A DNA stretch of 58,171 nt from positions 1-58,171 of the forward strand of contig WHTH01000023.1 in assembly GCA_009377865.1 (NCBI GenBank), given 5' to 3'. This DNA comes from Pseudonocardiaceae bacterium (GTDB lineage: Bacteria > Actinomycetota > Actinomycetes > Mycobacteriales > Pseudonocardiaceae). How positions within the stretch are numbered: the stretch's first letter is position 1; each line of letters starts with the position of its first letter. Below the pieces are notes generated by a model. It had not been told where the DNA came from. It ran no database searches and saw only the letters and a program-made list of their open reading frames with translations. The position numbers and the translations under genes were made by a program. Positions 7,734 to 16,313 of the stretch are shown in pieces.

Positions 7734-8737
7734 GGCCTGACCTCCCGCAGCTCCTCGGGCCGGGCCAGTTGGCCGGCGAAGTGGCAAGCGCTGGCATGGT
7801 CGTCGCCGCCGTGCACCATGAGTTCGGGAACCTCGCGGCGGCAAACCTCCTGGACATAGGGGCAACGTGGGTGGAACGCGCAGCCGGGCGGGATGGCGCG
7901 CGCGGACGGCGGAGCGCCCCGGATCGCCGTCAGCCGGCGACGCCGCTGCTCGTTGACGCCTGTGACCGACTGCATCAGCCCCCAGGTATAGGGGTGGCTC
8001 GGGCGCCCGTACAGGGTGCCGACGGTCCCCTGCTCGACGATGCTGCCCGCGTAGGTCACCAGAATCCGCTCAGCGAAGCGAGCCAGCAGTGCCAGATCAT
8101 GGGTGATCAGCATCACCGCGGTACCGCGCTCCTCGCTCAGCTCGACCAGCAGGTCGATGATCTGCGCCTCGATCGTGACGTCCAGCGCGGTCGTGGGCTC
8201 GTCGGCGATGAGCAGTTCCGGATCACACGAGATCGCCATGGCGATCATGACGCGCTGCGCCATGCCACCCGACAGCCGGTGCGGGTACTCCTTGGCCCAC
8301 AGCACCGGGTCCGGAATGCCGACACTGCGCAGCAGGTCCAGCGCGCGGTCCCGAGCAGCCCGGCGGGGGACGCCACGGTGGGCTCGGATCGCCTCGACGA
8401 GCTGGTCGCCGACCGACATGCGGGGGCTGAGGCAGGTCACCGGGTCCTGGAAGACCATCCCGATCCGCTCGCCGCGCACGTGCCGCAGCTGGCTGCGCGG
8501 CAGCTGAAGGAGGTCGGTCCCGTCGAGGGCCACCTGCCCGGAGAGCCGGGCCGACGGGGCCAGCAGCCGCGTGATCGCCAGCGCCGCCACGCTCTTGCCC
8601 GCGCCGGACTCGCCGACGATGCCCACCCGCTCGCCGGAACCGATCGAGAACGACATGCGGTGGACCGCGTGGATCGGCCCGGAATCGGTGGGGAATGTGA
8701 CGGCGAGATCGCGCACGTCCAGCAGCGGTCGGGTCAT
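7730..8737 (-). CDS. oppD: Peptide/nickel-type ABC transporter ATPase (DppD/OppD)
   Basis: A 335-residue partner ATPase with Walker A GIVGESGAGKSV, signature LSGGMAQRVMIAMAI, Walker B LLIADEPTTALDVT and switch MLITHDLALLARF. The C-terminal cap FHPRCPYVQEVCRREVPEL is the OppD/DppD type. Its GTGA or ATGA overlaps with both neighbours show translational coupling. It pairs with OppF as a heterodimeric motor on the inner face of the membrane. Nothing in the catalytic motifs is missing. Confidence 0.92.
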   Translation of the reverse strand: MTRPLLDVRDLAVTFPTDSGPIHAVHRMSFSIGSGERVGIVGESGAGKSVAALAITRLLAPSARLSGQVALDGTDLLQLPRSQLRHVRGERIGMVFQDPVTCLSPRMSVGDQLVEAIRAHRGVPRRAARDRALDLLRSVGIPDPVLWAKEYPHRLSGGMAQRVMIAMAISCDPELLIADEPTTALDVTIEAQIIDLLVELSEERGTAVMLITHDLALLARFAERILVTYAGSIVEQGTVGTLYGRPSHPYTWGLMQSVTGVNEQRRRRLTAIRGAPPSARAIPPGCAFHPRCPYVQEVCRREVPELMVHGGDDHASACHFAGQLARPEELREVRP

Positions 8738-9654
8738 CGCAGCTTGGGGTCGAGCACGTCACGGAGCCCGTCGCCGAGCAGGTTGAATCCCAGCGCGGCC
8801 ACCGTGATCACGATTCCAGGGTAGATCATCAGCTGCGGGGCGCGGACGAACGCCTCGCGCGCCTCGTTGAGCATCGCGCCCCACTCGGCCGTCGGAGGCT
8901 GGACGCCCAGTCCGAGGAACGACAGTGCCGCGAAGGCCAGCAGCAGCTGCCCTGTGCGCAACGTCCACAGCACCATGACGGGCGCGTAGACATTGGGGAG
9001 CAGGTGCCGGATCGCGATCCGGCCCGAGCCGAAGCCCAGCGCGTGCGCCGCCTCGACGTAGGGCTGGTGCCGTGCAACGAGCACCAGCCCGCGTACGACG
9101 CGGGCATAGCCCACCCAACCCGCGACCAGGAACGCGACCGCCAAGTTGACCATGCCGGGGCCGAGCGCCCCGACCACCACCAGCACCAGCAGGAAGTTCG
9201 GGAAGGCCAGCAGCACGTCGATGACCCGCATGATGAGGCCGTCGACCTTGCCACCTGCGAAGCCGGATACCAGACCCACAGCGGTACCGATCAGCAGGAT
9301 CGCCGTACCGAGGGCCACCGCGGTGAGCAGCGAGGTACGACCACCGTGCAGCAGCCGCGACAGCTCGTCGCGGCCGAGATGGTCGGTGCCCAGCGGGTGG
9401 GCGGCACTCGGCGGTGCGAACCGGTTGAGCACGTCCTGCGCGATCGGGTCGTGGGGTGACAGCCACGGCGCCAGCAGCGCCAGCAGGCCCAGCACCACCA
9501 GGATCAGCAGCCCCAGCAGTGCTGTGCGATCCCCGAGCAACTGGCGCAGCAGCGACGGCCGCAGCGCCGCCGGCGGCGCGTCCTGCAGCTCGCCGCCGGC
9601 GGCGGAGGCGGTGGCTGCGCTCGTCGCGGGGGTGGCGTCGACACGCTCGCTCAC
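8734..9654 (-). CDS. oppC: Peptide/nickel-type ABC transporter permease (DppC/OppC)
   Basis: A 306-residue permease. An N-terminal soluble stretch precedes the first membrane helix (ALLGLLILVVLGLLALLAPW). The OppC landmarks HPLGTDHLGRDELSRLLHG, and the EAA coupling loop EAAHALGFGSGRIAIRHLLP, are clear, and the protein ends in LLGDGLRDVLDPKLR as the family does. The GTG at 9652-9654 overlaps the oppB stop by four bases. The open frame extends further upstream only inside oppB. It forms the channel together with OppB. Confidence 0.92.
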   Translation of the reverse strand: MSERVDATPATSAATASAAGGELQDAPPAALRPSLLRQLLGDRTALLGLLILVVLGLLALLAPWLSPHDPIAQDVLNRFAPPSAAHPLGTDHLGRDELSRLLHGGRTSLLTAVALGTAILLIGTAVGLVSGFAGGKVDGLIMRVIDVLLAFPNFLLVLVVVGALGPGMVNLAVAFLVAGWVGYARVVRGLVLVARHQPYVEAAHALGFGSGRIAIRHLLPNVYAPVMVLWTLRTGQLLLAFAALSFLGLGVQPPTAEWGAMLNEAREAFVRAPQLMIYPGIVITVAALGFNLLGDGLRDVLDPKLR

Positions 9655-10619
9655 GGCATACCCACCGCTGTCCGGGCCCGCTCGGACTGCAGCGTGACTC
9701 GCGGGTCCAGCCACCGGTAGGCGAGATCGACGGCGAGGTTGATCAGCACGAACACGGTTCCGGCGAAGAGCACGAAGCCCTGGATCACCGAGTAGTCGCG
9801 CTGGCTGATCGCCTCGAGCACCAGGCGGCCGATGCCGGGCCAGACGAAGATCTGCTCGATGATGGCGGACAACGCGAGCAGCGTCGCGAAGGCCAGCGCC
9901 GCTTCCGTCATGACCGCATTGAGAGAGTTGCCCACCCCGTGGCGGCCGACGACCTGCCATTCCGGCAGGCCCTTGGCGCGGGCCGTACGCACGTAGTTCT
10001 CGCCGAGCACTTCGAGCAGGCTCGAGCGCATCAGCCGCGCCAGCACGGCCGACTCGGCCAGCCCCAGCGCCAGCGCCGGCATGATCAGATGCCGCAGGTC
10101 CCCGTAGCCGAGCGCGGGCAGCAGCCCGAGCTGCAGCGAGAAGAGCATGATCAGTAGGTAGGCCAGGAAGAACCCCGGCAGCGAGGCTCCCAGCAGCGAG
10201 GCGATCCGGAGCACCTGGTCGGCCAGGCGGTTGCGGTAGAGGGCCGCCACGGTCCCCACCGGCACGGCGATCGCGAGGGCCACCAGCATCGCCGCCCCGG
10301 CGAGCTCGAGGGTCGCGGGAAGCCGCGAGAGCAGCTCGTCGAGCACCGGCCGGCCGGTGGAGAACGATTTGCCGAGGTCGCCCTGCACCGCCCCACCCAC
10401 CCAGTCCAGGTACCGTTCCGGCAGCGAGCCGTCGACGCCGAACTCCACGCGTGTCTGGGCGAGTTCGGCCTCGGTGGGTGGACGCCCCTGGGTGCGTTGG
10501 AAATAGGCTCGCACCGGGTCACCGGGGGCGAGGTCGCCGATCACGAACGCCAGCAGGCTCAGACCCAGCCAGGTGGGCACCAGGTAGAGCACCCGCCGGC
10601 CCGCATAGGCCAGCATCAC
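9651..10619 (-). CDS. oppB: Peptide/nickel-type ABC transporter permease (DppB/OppB)
   Basis: A 322-residue permease of full family length. It begins with helix RRVLYLVPTWLGLSLLAFVI and the conserved LAPGDPVRAYF. It has GDLGKSFSTGRPVLDELLSR, the EAA loop NYVRTARAKGLPEWQVVGRH and the terminal YRWLDPRV. Six membrane helices are visible. It is the first permease gene after the binding protein, 30 bp downstream, and overlaps oppC by GTGA. It is intact, unlike the second oppB at the right end of the window. Confidence 0.92.
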   Translation of the reverse strand: MMLAYAGRRVLYLVPTWLGLSLLAFVIGDLAPGDPVRAYFQRTQGRPPTEAELAQTRVEFGVDGSLPERYLDWVGGAVQGDLGKSFSTGRPVLDELLSRLPATLELAGAAMLVALAIAVPVGTVAALYRNRLADQVLRIASLLGASLPGFFLAYLLIMLFSLQLGLLPALGYGDLRHLIMPALALGLAESAVLARLMRSSLLEVLGENYVRTARAKGLPEWQVVGRHGVGNSLNAVMTEAALAFATLLALSAIIEQIFVWPGIGRLVLEAISQRDYSVIQGFVLFAGTVFVLINLAVDLAYRWLDPRVTLQSERARTAVGMP

Positions 10620-10649
10620 CGCACGCCCGGCGGCACGGGATGAGGCGGC

Positions 10650-12245
10650 TCAGCCGCCCGCGACGAACGCGTCATCGAAACGGGTCTGGATTCCGGACGG
10701 GTGCGCGGGCAGGCCCTTGACCTCGGACCGGGCCGCGAGCGGGCGGACCAGCCCGGCGAGCGGGACGATGATGGCGTGCTCGTCGACGAGCAGGTGCATC
10801 GCCTCCGCCGTCAGTTCCTTGACCTGCGTGCTGTCCGGCGCGGCGAGTGCCTCGACGATGGTGCGGTCGAACGCTCCGTCGCCCACCCGGGGTTGCGCCA
10901 CGTCGGGCGGCCAGCCGGGGGCGAACACGGGCTGGTAGCCGATGTTGCCGAACAGGCCCTCCTCCCAGAACAGCAGCGCCGGCAGGAACGCCGGGTTGGC
11001 ATCGTTCTGGTTTCCCCGCTCCAGCCACAAGTCGCCCTGGGACGAGTTGAGGCGTTCCTCGTACGCGCCGGAATCCGGGGTCGTGATGATCTTGACGTCG
11101 ATGCCGGCCTCGCGCAGCTGGGCCTGCAGGAACTCCGCCACCGCGCCGTGCTCCTGCGACGACGGGAAGCCGTTGACCAGCTCCAAGCTGAGGCGCTTGC
11201 CGTCCTTGACCCGGATGCCGTCGGCGCCGGGCCGCCAGCCGGACTGCTCCAGCAGCCGCGCCGCCCGTTCAGGATCGTGCGAGTAACCCTCGACGGTGTC
11301 AGCGGCGGATCCGAGCAACCGGGCGGGGACCATTGTCTGCTCGTCGGCCCCGAGCCCGTCGAACACACCCTTCAGCAGCTCGTTCCGATCGATAGCGTAG
11401 GCAACCGCCTTGCGGACGTTCTCGTCCTGCAGGGTTGTGTAACCGGCTTCCCCGCTGATGTTGGCGTACATCGCCTCGTACAGGCCGGGTGCTGGCCTGT
11501 CGACCACGAACCCGCTCGACTCCAGGCTGGTGACCGCGTCCAGCGGCACGTCGAGCATCACGTCGATGTCGCCGGACTCCAACGCGAGCCGGCGCGCGTT
11601 GGCCTCCGGGATGTACCGGAAGGTGATCTGCTGCAGCCTGGCCTGCTCACCCCAGTAGTCACCGTTGCGCTCCACCACCAGCCGCTGCTTGGGCACGTAC
11701 TCCACGAAGCGGAACGGGCCGGTGCCGACCGGTTTCTCCCCCGGCTTCGAGTCAGGCGCGATGATGCTGTTGCTGGGGTGCACGAGCTGCTCGACCAGGC
11801 GGCGGTTCTCCACCGTGGCGGTGACGTCCACCGTGCGCTCGTCGACGATCTTCGTCGAATCCGGGCCGAGGTGCAGCGCGCCGCCGCCCGCCTCCGCGAG
11901 GCGGTCGAACGTGTACTTCACCGCCTCAGCGGTGAACGGGGTCCCGTCGTGGAAGGTGACGCCGTCACGCAGGTGGAAACGCCAGGTGTTGGGCTCGATG
12001 AGCTCCCACCTGGTCGCGAGCAGCGGCTCGATCTCGTAGTCGGGGCTCATCTGCACCAGCCCCTCGAAGATCCCGCGCGGTTCGAAGCCGACGTCGGCCT
12101 CGGGCTCCTCGACGACATAGCTGTCCTCGCCGGCGCCCACCGTCAGCTGCTGCGGGGCCGACGGAGCGGCCGGACCATCGGTGCCGCTGCACGCCGGGAC
12201 GAGCAGCACCATGAACGCGAACATCGAGACTGCGAGTCGACGCAT
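10650..12245 (-). CDS. oppA: Peptide/nickel-type ABC transporter solute-binding lipoprotein
   Basis: A 531-residue SBP_bac_5 family protein. The ATG at 12243-12245 is chosen because it gives a clean lipoprotein signal (MRRLAVSMFAFMVLLVPACSG, lipid-modified at C19) behind GGGAGAGG; longer starts place charged residues in front. Family marks are WRFHLRDGVTFHDGTPFTAE, the ~100-residue-later GTGPFRFVEYVP and VRKAVAYAIDRNELL. It would sit on the outer face of the membrane and deliver ligand to OppBC. It heads the operon; a short palindrome (12309-12319) lies between it and the divergent permease gene. Confidence 0.9.
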   Translation of the reverse strand: MRRLAVSMFAFMVLLVPACSGTDGPAAPSAPQQLTVGAGEDSYVVEEPEADVGFEPRGIFEGLVQMSPDYEIEPLLATRWELIEPNTWRFHLRDGVTFHDGTPFTAEAVKYTFDRLAEAGGGALHLGPDSTKIVDERTVDVTATVENRRLVEQLVHPSNSIIAPDSKPGEKPVGTGPFRFVEYVPKQRLVVERNGDYWGEQARLQQITFRYIPEANARRLALESGDIDVMLDVPLDAVTSLESSGFVVDRPAPGLYEAMYANISGEAGYTTLQDENVRKAVAYAIDRNELLKGVFDGLGADEQTMVPARLLGSAADTVEGYSHDPERAARLLEQSGWRPGADGIRVKDGKRLSLELVNGFPSSQEHGAVAEFLQAQLREAGIDVKIITTPDSGAYEERLNSSQGDLWLERGNQNDANPAFLPALLFWEEGLFGNIGYQPVFAPGWPPDVAQPRVGDGAFDRTIVEALAAPDSTQVKELTAEAMHLLVDEHAIIVPLAGLVRPLAARSEVKGLPAHPSGIQTRFDDAFVAGG

Positions 12246-12308
12246 GTCGCACGACCTCTCCCGCTCTAGTGAAGTGAGGCGGCACAGCGTAGCGATCACC
12301 ATAAAGCT

Positions 12309-12319
12309 GCACTAAGTGC
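12309..12319. promoter_or_regulatory. Small palindrome in the oppA / permease divergent promoter region
   Basis: GCACTAAGTGC is a perfect dyad with one central base. It lies about 64 bp upstream of oppA and 68 bp upstream of the divergent permease ATG. A TATGGT box reading toward oppA follows directly. It could be an operator half-way between the two genes, but an 11-bp palindrome alone is weak evidence. Confidence 0.25.
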
Positions 12320-12386
12320 GGGCCGCATGTAGCGGTTGTCCGCCACCCGGCGGGGCGCGACCGTGCCGCTGACCCAGAATCCGGGC

Positions 12387-13130
12387 ATGGGTGGTGCGGT
12401 GGCCGAGCCCGGGTTGCGGCTCGCAGTGGTGGCGGTGGTCCTGGTCGCGATCGGTGCGGCGGTCAGCGCGGCGGGACGGCTCGGGCATGCGGCCGGCGTC
12501 GTACGTGCCGCGCTGCGGGCGGCCGTTCAGCTTGCAGCGGTGTCAGCGTTGATCGCGGTGGTGCTCACCGGGCTGGGGACGTCCGCGGCGTTCGTGGCGC
12601 TGATGCTCGCGGTGGCGGTCGCGACCAGCGCGCGGCGCACTCGGGCCGGCACTTCGGGGGCCTGGGTCGGGGTCGCGCTGGCGGCCGGGGCGCTGCCCGT
12701 CCTCGTGCTGATCCTGGCCTCCGGAGTGGTGCCGTTGCGCGGGGTGTCGGTGGTCCCGATCGGCGGGATCGTCATCGGCGGTGCGATGACCGCCACGACG
12801 CTGGCGGCGCGGCGCGCGCTGGACGCCGTCGACGAGCGGCGCGGTGAGGTGGAGGCGGGGATGGCGATCGGCTTGACCGACCGCGAAGCGCGACTGGAGA
12901 TCGCTCGCCCGGCCGCTGCGGAGGCGCTGCTGCCCGCGCTGGATCAGACCCGCACCGTCGGGCTGGTCACGCTGCCCGGTGCCTTCGTGGGGATGCTGCT
13001 CGGCGGCGCGACCGCGGTGCAGGCCGGTTCGGTGCAGCTGCTCGTCCTGCTCGCGCTGCTCGCCGCCCAGTCCGTCGCCGTGGTCGGCTGCGCCGAACTG
13101 GTCGCCTCAGGCCGACTGCATCGCTCGTGA
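12387..13130 (+). CDS. FetB/UPF0014-family ABC permease
   Basis: A 247-residue membrane protein with about seven hydrophobic segments, starting with LRLAVVAVVLVAIGAAVSAA. The family core is visible: RAALRAAVQLAAVSALIAVV, the motif PIGGIVIGGAMTATTLAARR, and LPALDQTRTVGLVTLPGAFV followed by GMLLGGATAVQAGSVQLLV. FetB in E. coli acts with the ATPase FetA in iron export; some relatives were annotated as metal-resistance proteins. No FetA-type ATPase lies next to it, so a partner must come from elsewhere. The ATG at 12387 is preferred over an upstream TTG. Confidence 0.75.
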   Translation: MGGAVAEPGLRLAVVAVVLVAIGAAVSAAGRLGHAAGVVRAALRAAVQLAAVSALIAVVLTGLGTSAAFVALMLAVAVATSARRTRAGTSGAWVGVALAAGALPVLVLILASGVVPLRGVSVVPIGGIVIGGAMTATTLAARRALDAVDERRGEVEAGMAIGLTDREARLEIARPAAAEALLPALDQTRTVGLVTLPGAFVGMLLGGATAVQAGSVQLLVLLALLAAQSVAVVGCAELVASGRLHRS

Positions 13131-13227
13131 GTAAGACCATCACGGCACCCCCACTGCATCGAGCCTGCCCAGCTGTTCCAGGCGGTCGAGGTCGACCCAC
13201 GTCGCGGGTGGTCGTGCTGAACCGTCG

Positions 13228-13240
13228 TAGGCTGCGGGTA
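13228..13240 (+). promoter_or_regulatory. Likely leaderless promoter (-10) of argS
   Basis: TAGGCT, six bases, then the ATG of argS. A TANNNT box ending six or seven bases before a start codon is the standard arrangement for leaderless actinobacterial transcripts. No ribosome-binding sequence is seen, in agreement. No clear -35 was found. Confidence 0.5.
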
Positions 13241-14961
13241 TGCACCCGGAGGCACTGCTGGCACAACGGCTTGCGCGGGCGTTCGAGACGGTGGTCGGCG
13301 CCGCAGTGGACCCGATGGTCCGCCGATCGCAGCACGCCGACTACCAGGCCGACGGCGCGCTCGCGGCCGCTCGCCGGTTGAAGTCCAACCCCCGCGAAAT
13401 CGCGACCCGCATCGCGGAGCAGGCCGCACTCGACGACCTGTGCAGCACCGTCGAGGTTTCCGGCCCAGGGTTCATCAATCTGACCGTCCGCGACGACGTT
13501 CTGGTGCAGCTCGTGGTCGACGTCGTGCACGCGGACCGGCTCGGTGTGGATACGCCGGCGACCCCGGAGACGGTGGTCGTCGACTACTCGGCGCCGAATG
13601 TCGCGAAAGAGATGCACGCCGGGCACCTTCGCTCGACGATCATCGGTGACGCGGCGGTACGCCTGCTCGAATGGCTCGGTCACACCGTCATCAGGCAGAA
13701 CCACGTCGGCGACTGGGGTACTCCGTTCGGAATGCTGATCGAGCACCTGCTGGATCTCGGTGAGGACGAGGCCGCGCACGAACTCTCGATCGGTGACCTC
13801 AACGGGTTCTACCGAGCCGCACGCATCAAGTTCGACGACAGCGACGAATTCAAGGAGCGGGCACGCCGCCGCGTCGTGTCGTTGCAGCGCGGCGACGCCG
13901 AGACCCTGCGGTTGTGGCAACTGCTGATCGGTGAGTCCCAGAAGTACTTCATGACCGTCTACGGCCAGCTCGGGGTACGGCTGACCGCTACCGACTTCGC
14001 CGGCGAAAGCGCCTACAACGATGACCTCGCGCCAGTCGTGGCCGAGCTGGAGGATCTGGGGCTGGCCAAGGAGAGCGACGGGGCGCTCTGTGTGTTTCCG
14101 GACGGTTTCAGTGGGCGGGAGGGTGAACCGCTGCCGCTCATCGTGCGCAAGCGCGACGGCGGTTACGGCTACGCCTCCACCGACCTGGCCGCCATTCGCC
14201 ACCGGTTGCGCAGTCTCGAAGCAGCTCGGCTGCTCTACGTGGTCGGGTCGCCGCAGCACCAGCACCTGGAGATGATCTTTCAGGCAGCCCGCGAGGCAGG
14301 TTGGCTCACTCCTCCTGCGCGAGCCGAACACGTCGCGCACGGGTCCGTGCTGGGCAAGGACGGCAAGATGCTGCGCAGCCGCGCCGGCCGGTCCGTCAGA
14401 TTGATCGACCTGCTCGACGAGGCTGTCACCCGTGCGATCGCGGTCGTATCCGACAAGAACCCTCATCTCGAGGGCGCGACGCAGCAGGCCGTGGCACGCG
14501 CAGTGGGAATCGGTGCGGTCAAGTACGCCGATCTGTCGACCGACCGGAACAAGGACTACATCCTCGACTACGACAGGATGCTGTCCTTCGACGGCAATAC
14601 CGGTCCGTATCTGCAGTACGCGCACGCCCGTATCCGGTCGATCTTCCGCCGCGCCGGGATCGAGCCGCCCGACGTCGTCGGGCAGGTAGTGATCACCGAT
14701 CCCGCCGAGCGTTCCCTTGCGTTCGCGGTGCTGGAGTTCGCCCGCGTTATCGGCGAGGTCGAGCAGAGCATGCAGTTCCACAGTCTTGCCGGTTACCTGT
14801 TCGAGCTGGCGACCGCGTTCACCGGATTCTACGAGCGGTGCCCGGTGCTGCGAGCCGAAGCTCCGGTACGCGACAGCCGGCTGGTGCTGTGCGCGCTGAC
14901 TGCGAGCATCCTGGCGACCGGTCTCGGTCTGCTCGGCATCGAAGTGCCCGATCAGCTGTAG
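13240..14961 (+). CDS. argS: Arginyl-tRNA synthetase
   Basis: A 573-residue class I synthetase that charges tRNA-Arg. Features in order: N-terminal Add-1 domain (FINLTVRDD), HIGH-type motif HAGH at 126-129 (KEMHAGHLRSTIIGD), the catalytic stretch YGYASTDLAAIRHRL, the KMSKS-equivalent GKMLRSRAG near 375, and a helical anticodon domain (NTGPYLQYAHARIRSIFRRA). All parts are intact. In most actinobacteria argS is followed by lysA and homoserine dehydrogenase genes. Here it stands between an unrelated permease and an M24-family gene, so this may be a second copy. Confidence 0.95.
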   Translation: MHPEALLAQRLARAFETVVGAAVDPMVRRSQHADYQADGALAAARRLKSNPREIATRIAEQAALDDLCSTVEVSGPGFINLTVRDDVLVQLVVDVVHADRLGVDTPATPETVVVDYSAPNVAKEMHAGHLRSTIIGDAAVRLLEWLGHTVIRQNHVGDWGTPFGMLIEHLLDLGEDEAAHELSIGDLNGFYRAARIKFDDSDEFKERARRRVVSLQRGDAETLRLWQLLIGESQKYFMTVYGQLGVRLTATDFAGESAYNDDLAPVVAELEDLGLAKESDGALCVFPDGFSGREGEPLPLIVRKRDGGYGYASTDLAAIRHRLRSLEAARLLYVVGSPQHQHLEMIFQAAREAGWLTPPARAEHVAHGSVLGKDGKMLRSRAGRSVRLIDLLDEAVTRAIAVVSDKNPHLEGATQQAVARAVGIGAVKYADLSTDRNKDYILDYDRMLSFDGNTGPYLQYAHARIRSIFRRAGIEPPDVVGQVVITDPAERSLAFAVLEFARVIGEVEQSMQFHSLAGYLFELATAFTGFYERCPVLRAEAPVRDSRLVLCALTASILATGLGLLGIEVPDQL

Positions 14962-14997
14962 CGCTTCAGCGCCTCAGCCGCATCGCATCGCGGTCAC

Positions 14998-15070
14998 CCT
15001 CGCGCGCGGTCTGTAACCGCCGCGCGCGAAGCTACGCGCGCGGCGCGAGAACTTGCGCGCGTGGCGCGGA
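14998..15070. repeat. CGCGCG-rich inverted-repeat cluster between convergent genes
   Basis: Between argS and the convergent M24-family gene, blocks of CGCGCG recur. CGCGCGCGGT and ACCGCCGCGCGCG flank a five-base loop (15001-15028), then CGCGCGCGGCGCG and TTGCGCGCG follow. The first pair can form a strong hairpin with a one- or two-base bulge. It probably serves as a bidirectional terminator, though no T-tract follows. Confidence 0.5.
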
Positions 15071-15086
15071 CGCTGCCACCTGCCCG

Positions 15087-16313
15087 TCACAGCTCGATGA
15101 GTGCTGCCGCACCGTGCGTCAAGACCCTGGCCCCGCCATCCGCCACGACGAACGTCTGGCTGAGCCCGACCCCGGAGTCGCCGAAGGACCGGAACGACGC
15201 CGGCACGTGGAAGACCATCCCTGCTTGCAACGGCTCGTGGTTGTCGGGCGTGAGGTAGAACGGCGCTCCGTCCATCCAGTGCGGCTTGTGGGCCAGCCCG
15301 ACGGGGTAGCCGAAGAGCTGGTGGAAGACGATGTCCTCGGGCAGCCGGCCGAGCGCCTCGACGGCCCGGTCGGCGACCTGCGCGCATGTCACCCCAGCCC
15401 TGGCGTGCTCCAGCACAGCGGCGAGCGCCGTCTTCGACAGGTCCGCCAGCCGCCGGCCGTTCGCATCCGGCCGGCCCCGCGACAGGGTGCGCATGACCGG
15501 CGCGTGGTAGCGGTCGTGCGCACCGGCGAACTCGAGGAACGTCGTGCCCGCGCTCAGTGGTCGATGGATCCAGCTCGAGTGCGGGATGCCGCCCCGCCGG
15601 CCGGTGGCCACGACCGGACCCCACGCCGATGCGGAGTTCGCGCGGTCGAACAACGCCGCCGCGATCGCCCCGGCGACCGACGAGTCCGTGGCATCCGGTT
15701 TACCGGCTTCAGCAACTGCCGCCTCGACGCCCGCCTGGGTGTGGATCGCGGCCTGCTCCACGCAGCGGACCTCGGCTGCGGACAAGATCAACCGTACGTT
15801 CTCGACGAGATGGTGCCCATCGACAGGGTCGACGTCCTTGCTCCGGAGCAGCGCCACCGCCTGCGGGGGTGTCGACGTGTGGCCGAGCTCGATCCCGACG
15901 CGCGCCCGGCGTGGCAGGACGCTCACCACGTGATCGAGGAACGATTCCAGTCCCCGGAGCGCGTCCGCGTAACCGCAGTAGACAACGTTGCCGGCACGAG
16001 AGCTGGCCAGCGCGCGCCCCACCTCCAGGTCGGGGATGTAGAGGAACGTGTCCGACTCGGTCACCAGCAGCGGCTGCGGAGCCGTCTCCGCCGTGTGATA
16101 GCCGCACAGATACTCGATACTCGACGGCCGGAACACGATCATCGCGTCGATCGACGCTTCGGACATCCGTCGACGCACCGTGTCGAGGCGCTCCTCGTAC
16201 TCAGCGGCCGCGAAAGGGCAGTCCTCCGCTGCCACCACCGAGGCGATGGACTCCGACGCGAGCCAACTCCGCGCCGGGTGCGCCCCCAGCCCGACAAGGT
16301 TCGGCGTAGTCAT
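15087..16313 (-). CDS. M24-fold (creatinase / ectoine-hydrolase-like) protein
   Basis: A 408-residue protein with the two-domain pita-bread architecture: an N-terminal creatinase domain (YEERLDTVRRRMSEASIDAM, then SSIEYLCGYHT) and a C-terminal M24 domain (RLILSAAEVRCVEQAA onward). The usual M24 metal ligands are missing. The first Asp pair is replaced by FLEFAGAHDRYHAPVMRT and the last Glu by LSQTFVVADGG. The YHxPxxRT element is the form seen in ectoine hydrolase (DoeA)-like and creatinase-like members, which do not need the dinuclear metal site. A C-N hydrolase role is therefore more likely than Xaa-Pro peptidase. The ATG is at 16311-16313, overlapping the stop of the upstream phosphoribosyltransferase by one base. 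Confidence 0.75.
   Translation of the reverse strand: MTTPNLVGLGAHPARSWLASESIASVVAAEDCPFAAAEYEERLDTVRRRMSEASIDAMIVFRPSSIEYLCGYHTAETAPQPLLVTESDTFLYIPDLEVGRALASSRAGNVVYCGYADALRGLESFLDHVVSVLPRRARVGIELGHTSTPPQAVALLRSKDVDPVDGHHLVENVRLILSAAEVRCVEQAAIHTQAGVEAAVAEAGKPDATDSSVAGAIAAALFDRANSASAWGPVVATGRRGGIPHSSWIHRPLSAGTTFLEFAGAHDRYHAPVMRTLSRGRPDANGRRLADLSKTALAAVLEHARAGVTCAQVADRAVEALGRLPEDIVFHQLFGYPVGLAHKPHWMDGAPFYLTPDNHEPLQAGMVFHVPASFRSFGDSGVGLSQTFVVADGGARVLTHGAAALIEL

Noticed and set aside
10701-12269. Long plus-strand open frame of over 500 codons opposite the oppA gene
   Set aside because: It lies entirely antisense to a clear substrate-binding protein with a lipobox, has no family resemblance, and long antisense frames are expected in DNA of this GC content.
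12967-14781. Long minus-strand frame of about 600 codons opposite argS
   Set aside because: argS on the plus strand has all catalytic motifs; the antisense frame is an artefact of codon bias.
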